A DNA stretch of 64,000 nt from an uncultured Gammaproteobacteria bacterium (GTDB lineage Bacteria > Pseudomonadota > Gammaproteobacteria > Eutrophobiales > Eutrophobiaceae). The notes beneath the pieces are model-generated. The model had not been told where the DNA came from, made no database searches, and worked only from the letters and a program-made list of their open reading frames with translations. The stretch is taken from positions 1,487,501 through 1,551,500 of the forward strand of contig CALSRS010000001.1 of assembly GCA_943788815.1 (NCBI GenBank), written 5' to 3'. Numbering within the stretch: position 1 is the first letter of the stretch; every line of letters starts with the position of its first letter. The translations under genes were made by a program, and so were the position numbers. Of this stretch, positions 63,157 through 64,000 are shown in pieces.

Positions 63157-64000
63157 TCAGAACAGTCCTACGTAGTTTTCGGCCAAAGCGGTTGATGCGT
63201 GCAAAGATGTCGTCACGTGACGTAACTGTGATAATTGTAATTGTGCCTGGTATGGATCATTGTCACTAAACTTATGTAGCATATGGGTCATCGACCATGA
63301 AAAATATTGTGCATGCCACACATGAGGCAGACAATCTTTGGTATAAGAATCTAGATATGATCTATTATTTTTTTTAATTTTTTCTTCAATCGCACTACTT
63401 AGTATCCGCACATCTCTAAGGGCAAGATTAAGTCCTTTTGCACCAGTAGGTGGAACTATATGGGCAGAATCTCCCGCAAGAAATAGATTGCCAAATTGCA
63501 TGGGATCGGCAATAAACCCACGCATTGGGGTAATGCCTTTTTCCAGTATAGTACCTTCATTCAATGTAAAGCCTTCTTCCAGCTCCATTCTGTCCTGTAA
63601 TTCAGACCAGATCCGATCATCGGACCAGTTATTTACATTATCTTCTACATTACATTGAACATAATTTCTGACCAGAGATGGTGATCGCATACTGTGTAAG
63701 GCAAACCCCTTTTCATGATTGGCATAAATTACATTATCGGTTGATGGGGTGGCTTCTGCGAGAATTCCTAACCAGGCAAATGGAAATGCATGCTCATAAA
63801 TTGACAATTTGTTAGTGGGGATAGATTGCCTGGATACACCATGAAAACCATCACACCCTGCAATAATATCGCATTGAATATGATATTCGCTTCCTTCATG
63901 TAAATAACATATTTCAGGTTTATCTGTTTCTATATCATTCAGTTGAACATCGGAGACTTGAAAGTAAATCGGCCTTTTTTCTTTATCAACATGTGCCATC
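63157..64000 (-). CDS. pobA: 4-hydroxybenzoate 3-monooxygenase, 5' part outside window
   Basis: About 281 of some 390 residues are visible; the ATG at the window edge is internal. The flavoprotein motifs are GCDGFHGVSR and FLAGDSAHIVPPTGAKGLNLA (FAD ribityl binding), and the C-terminus LAENYVGLF follows PobA. The enzyme hydroxylates 4-hydroxybenzoate to protocatechuate with NADPH and oxygen. It fits the aromatic-acid genes elsewhere in the window. The Rossmann N-terminus and any pobR regulator must lie beyond 64000. Confidence 0.9.
   Translation of the reverse strand, partial: MAHVDKEKRPIYFQVSDVQLNDIETDKPEICYLHEGSEYHIQCDIIAGCDGFHGVSRQSIPTNKLSIYEHAFPFAWLGILAEATPSTDNVIYANHEKGFALHSMRSPSLVRNYVQCNVEDNVNNWSDDRIWSELQDRMELEEGFTLNEGTILEKGITPMRGFIADPMQFGNLFLAGDSAHIVPPTGAKGLNLALRDVRILSSAIEEKIKKNNRSYLDSYTKDCLPHVWHAQYFSWSMTHMLHKFSDNDPYQAQLQLSQLRHVTTSLHASTALAENYVGLF

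Overview
The window looks like a moderately AT-rich chromosomal segment of a free-living, heterotrophic gammaproteobacterium, possibly marine. That rests on a CRP-type regulator divergent from an OsmC gene (as yhfA-crp in enterics), TonB-dependent receptors, an RND pump, TRAP transport, glutathione-dependent formaldehyde oxidation and PobA. Genus cannot be read from the sequence, and all family calls come from motifs and architecture, not from searches.

Layout. 0-12 kb: a catabolic region with three paralogous secreted amidohydrolases (one cut by the window start), a decayed fragment of a fourth, a secreted alpha/beta hydrolase, a TonB-dependent receptor, two adjacent single-domain cupins and a DMT exporter. 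12-18 kb: a six-gene minus-strand operon (MoxR ATPase, DUF58, MxaA-like, VWA, MxaK-like, VWA) with the order of mxaRSACKL methanol-dehydrogenase maturation clusters. 18-29 kb: a long minus-strand operon encoding a c-haem/propeller lipoprotein, a His-rich secreted protein, a HEAT-repeat protein, two SLH-like secreted proteins, an FtsE/FtsX-like ABC pair, a periplasmic coiled-coil protein and a nonsense-interrupted M24-like protein. I do not recognise this combination and regard it as the best candidate for an undescribed system. 29-35 kb: Ogt-type alkyltransferase, then tetR-MFP-RND with tandem palindromic operators. 35-43 kb: a second catabolic region (CMD protein, ornithine cyclodeaminase family, bicupin, DapA family) converging on a dihydroxyphthalate-decarboxylase-like protein, a fused TRAP permease and a nonsense-interrupted TAXI receptor. 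43-46.4 kb: Pcp-like peptidase, TusA, response regulator, OsmC and CRP.

46.5-53 kb is an integrated island at tRNA-Met. A 45-bp repeat of the tRNA 3' half marks both ends. Inside are a tyrosine integrase, a DUF4224 protein, a DUF3631 ATPase truncated by an IS3-family element, and a secreted trypsin-like protease bracketed by two similar hairpins. 53-64 kb holds NYN and DEDD nuclease genes, a secreted CMD protein, a probable metal-related cluster (His-rich protein, TonB receptor, Asp-box lipoprotein, thioredoxin-like protein), frmA-frmB, a Met/His/Cys-rich secreted protein and the 3' part of pobA.

The genes suggest a scavenger of aromatic and organic acids that can oxidise C1 compounds: the mxa-like operon would mature a methanol dehydrogenase encoded elsewhere and FrmA/FrmB would remove formaldehyde. 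Several genes show recent decay (in-frame stops at 19251 and 42688, IS disruption, paralog remnant).
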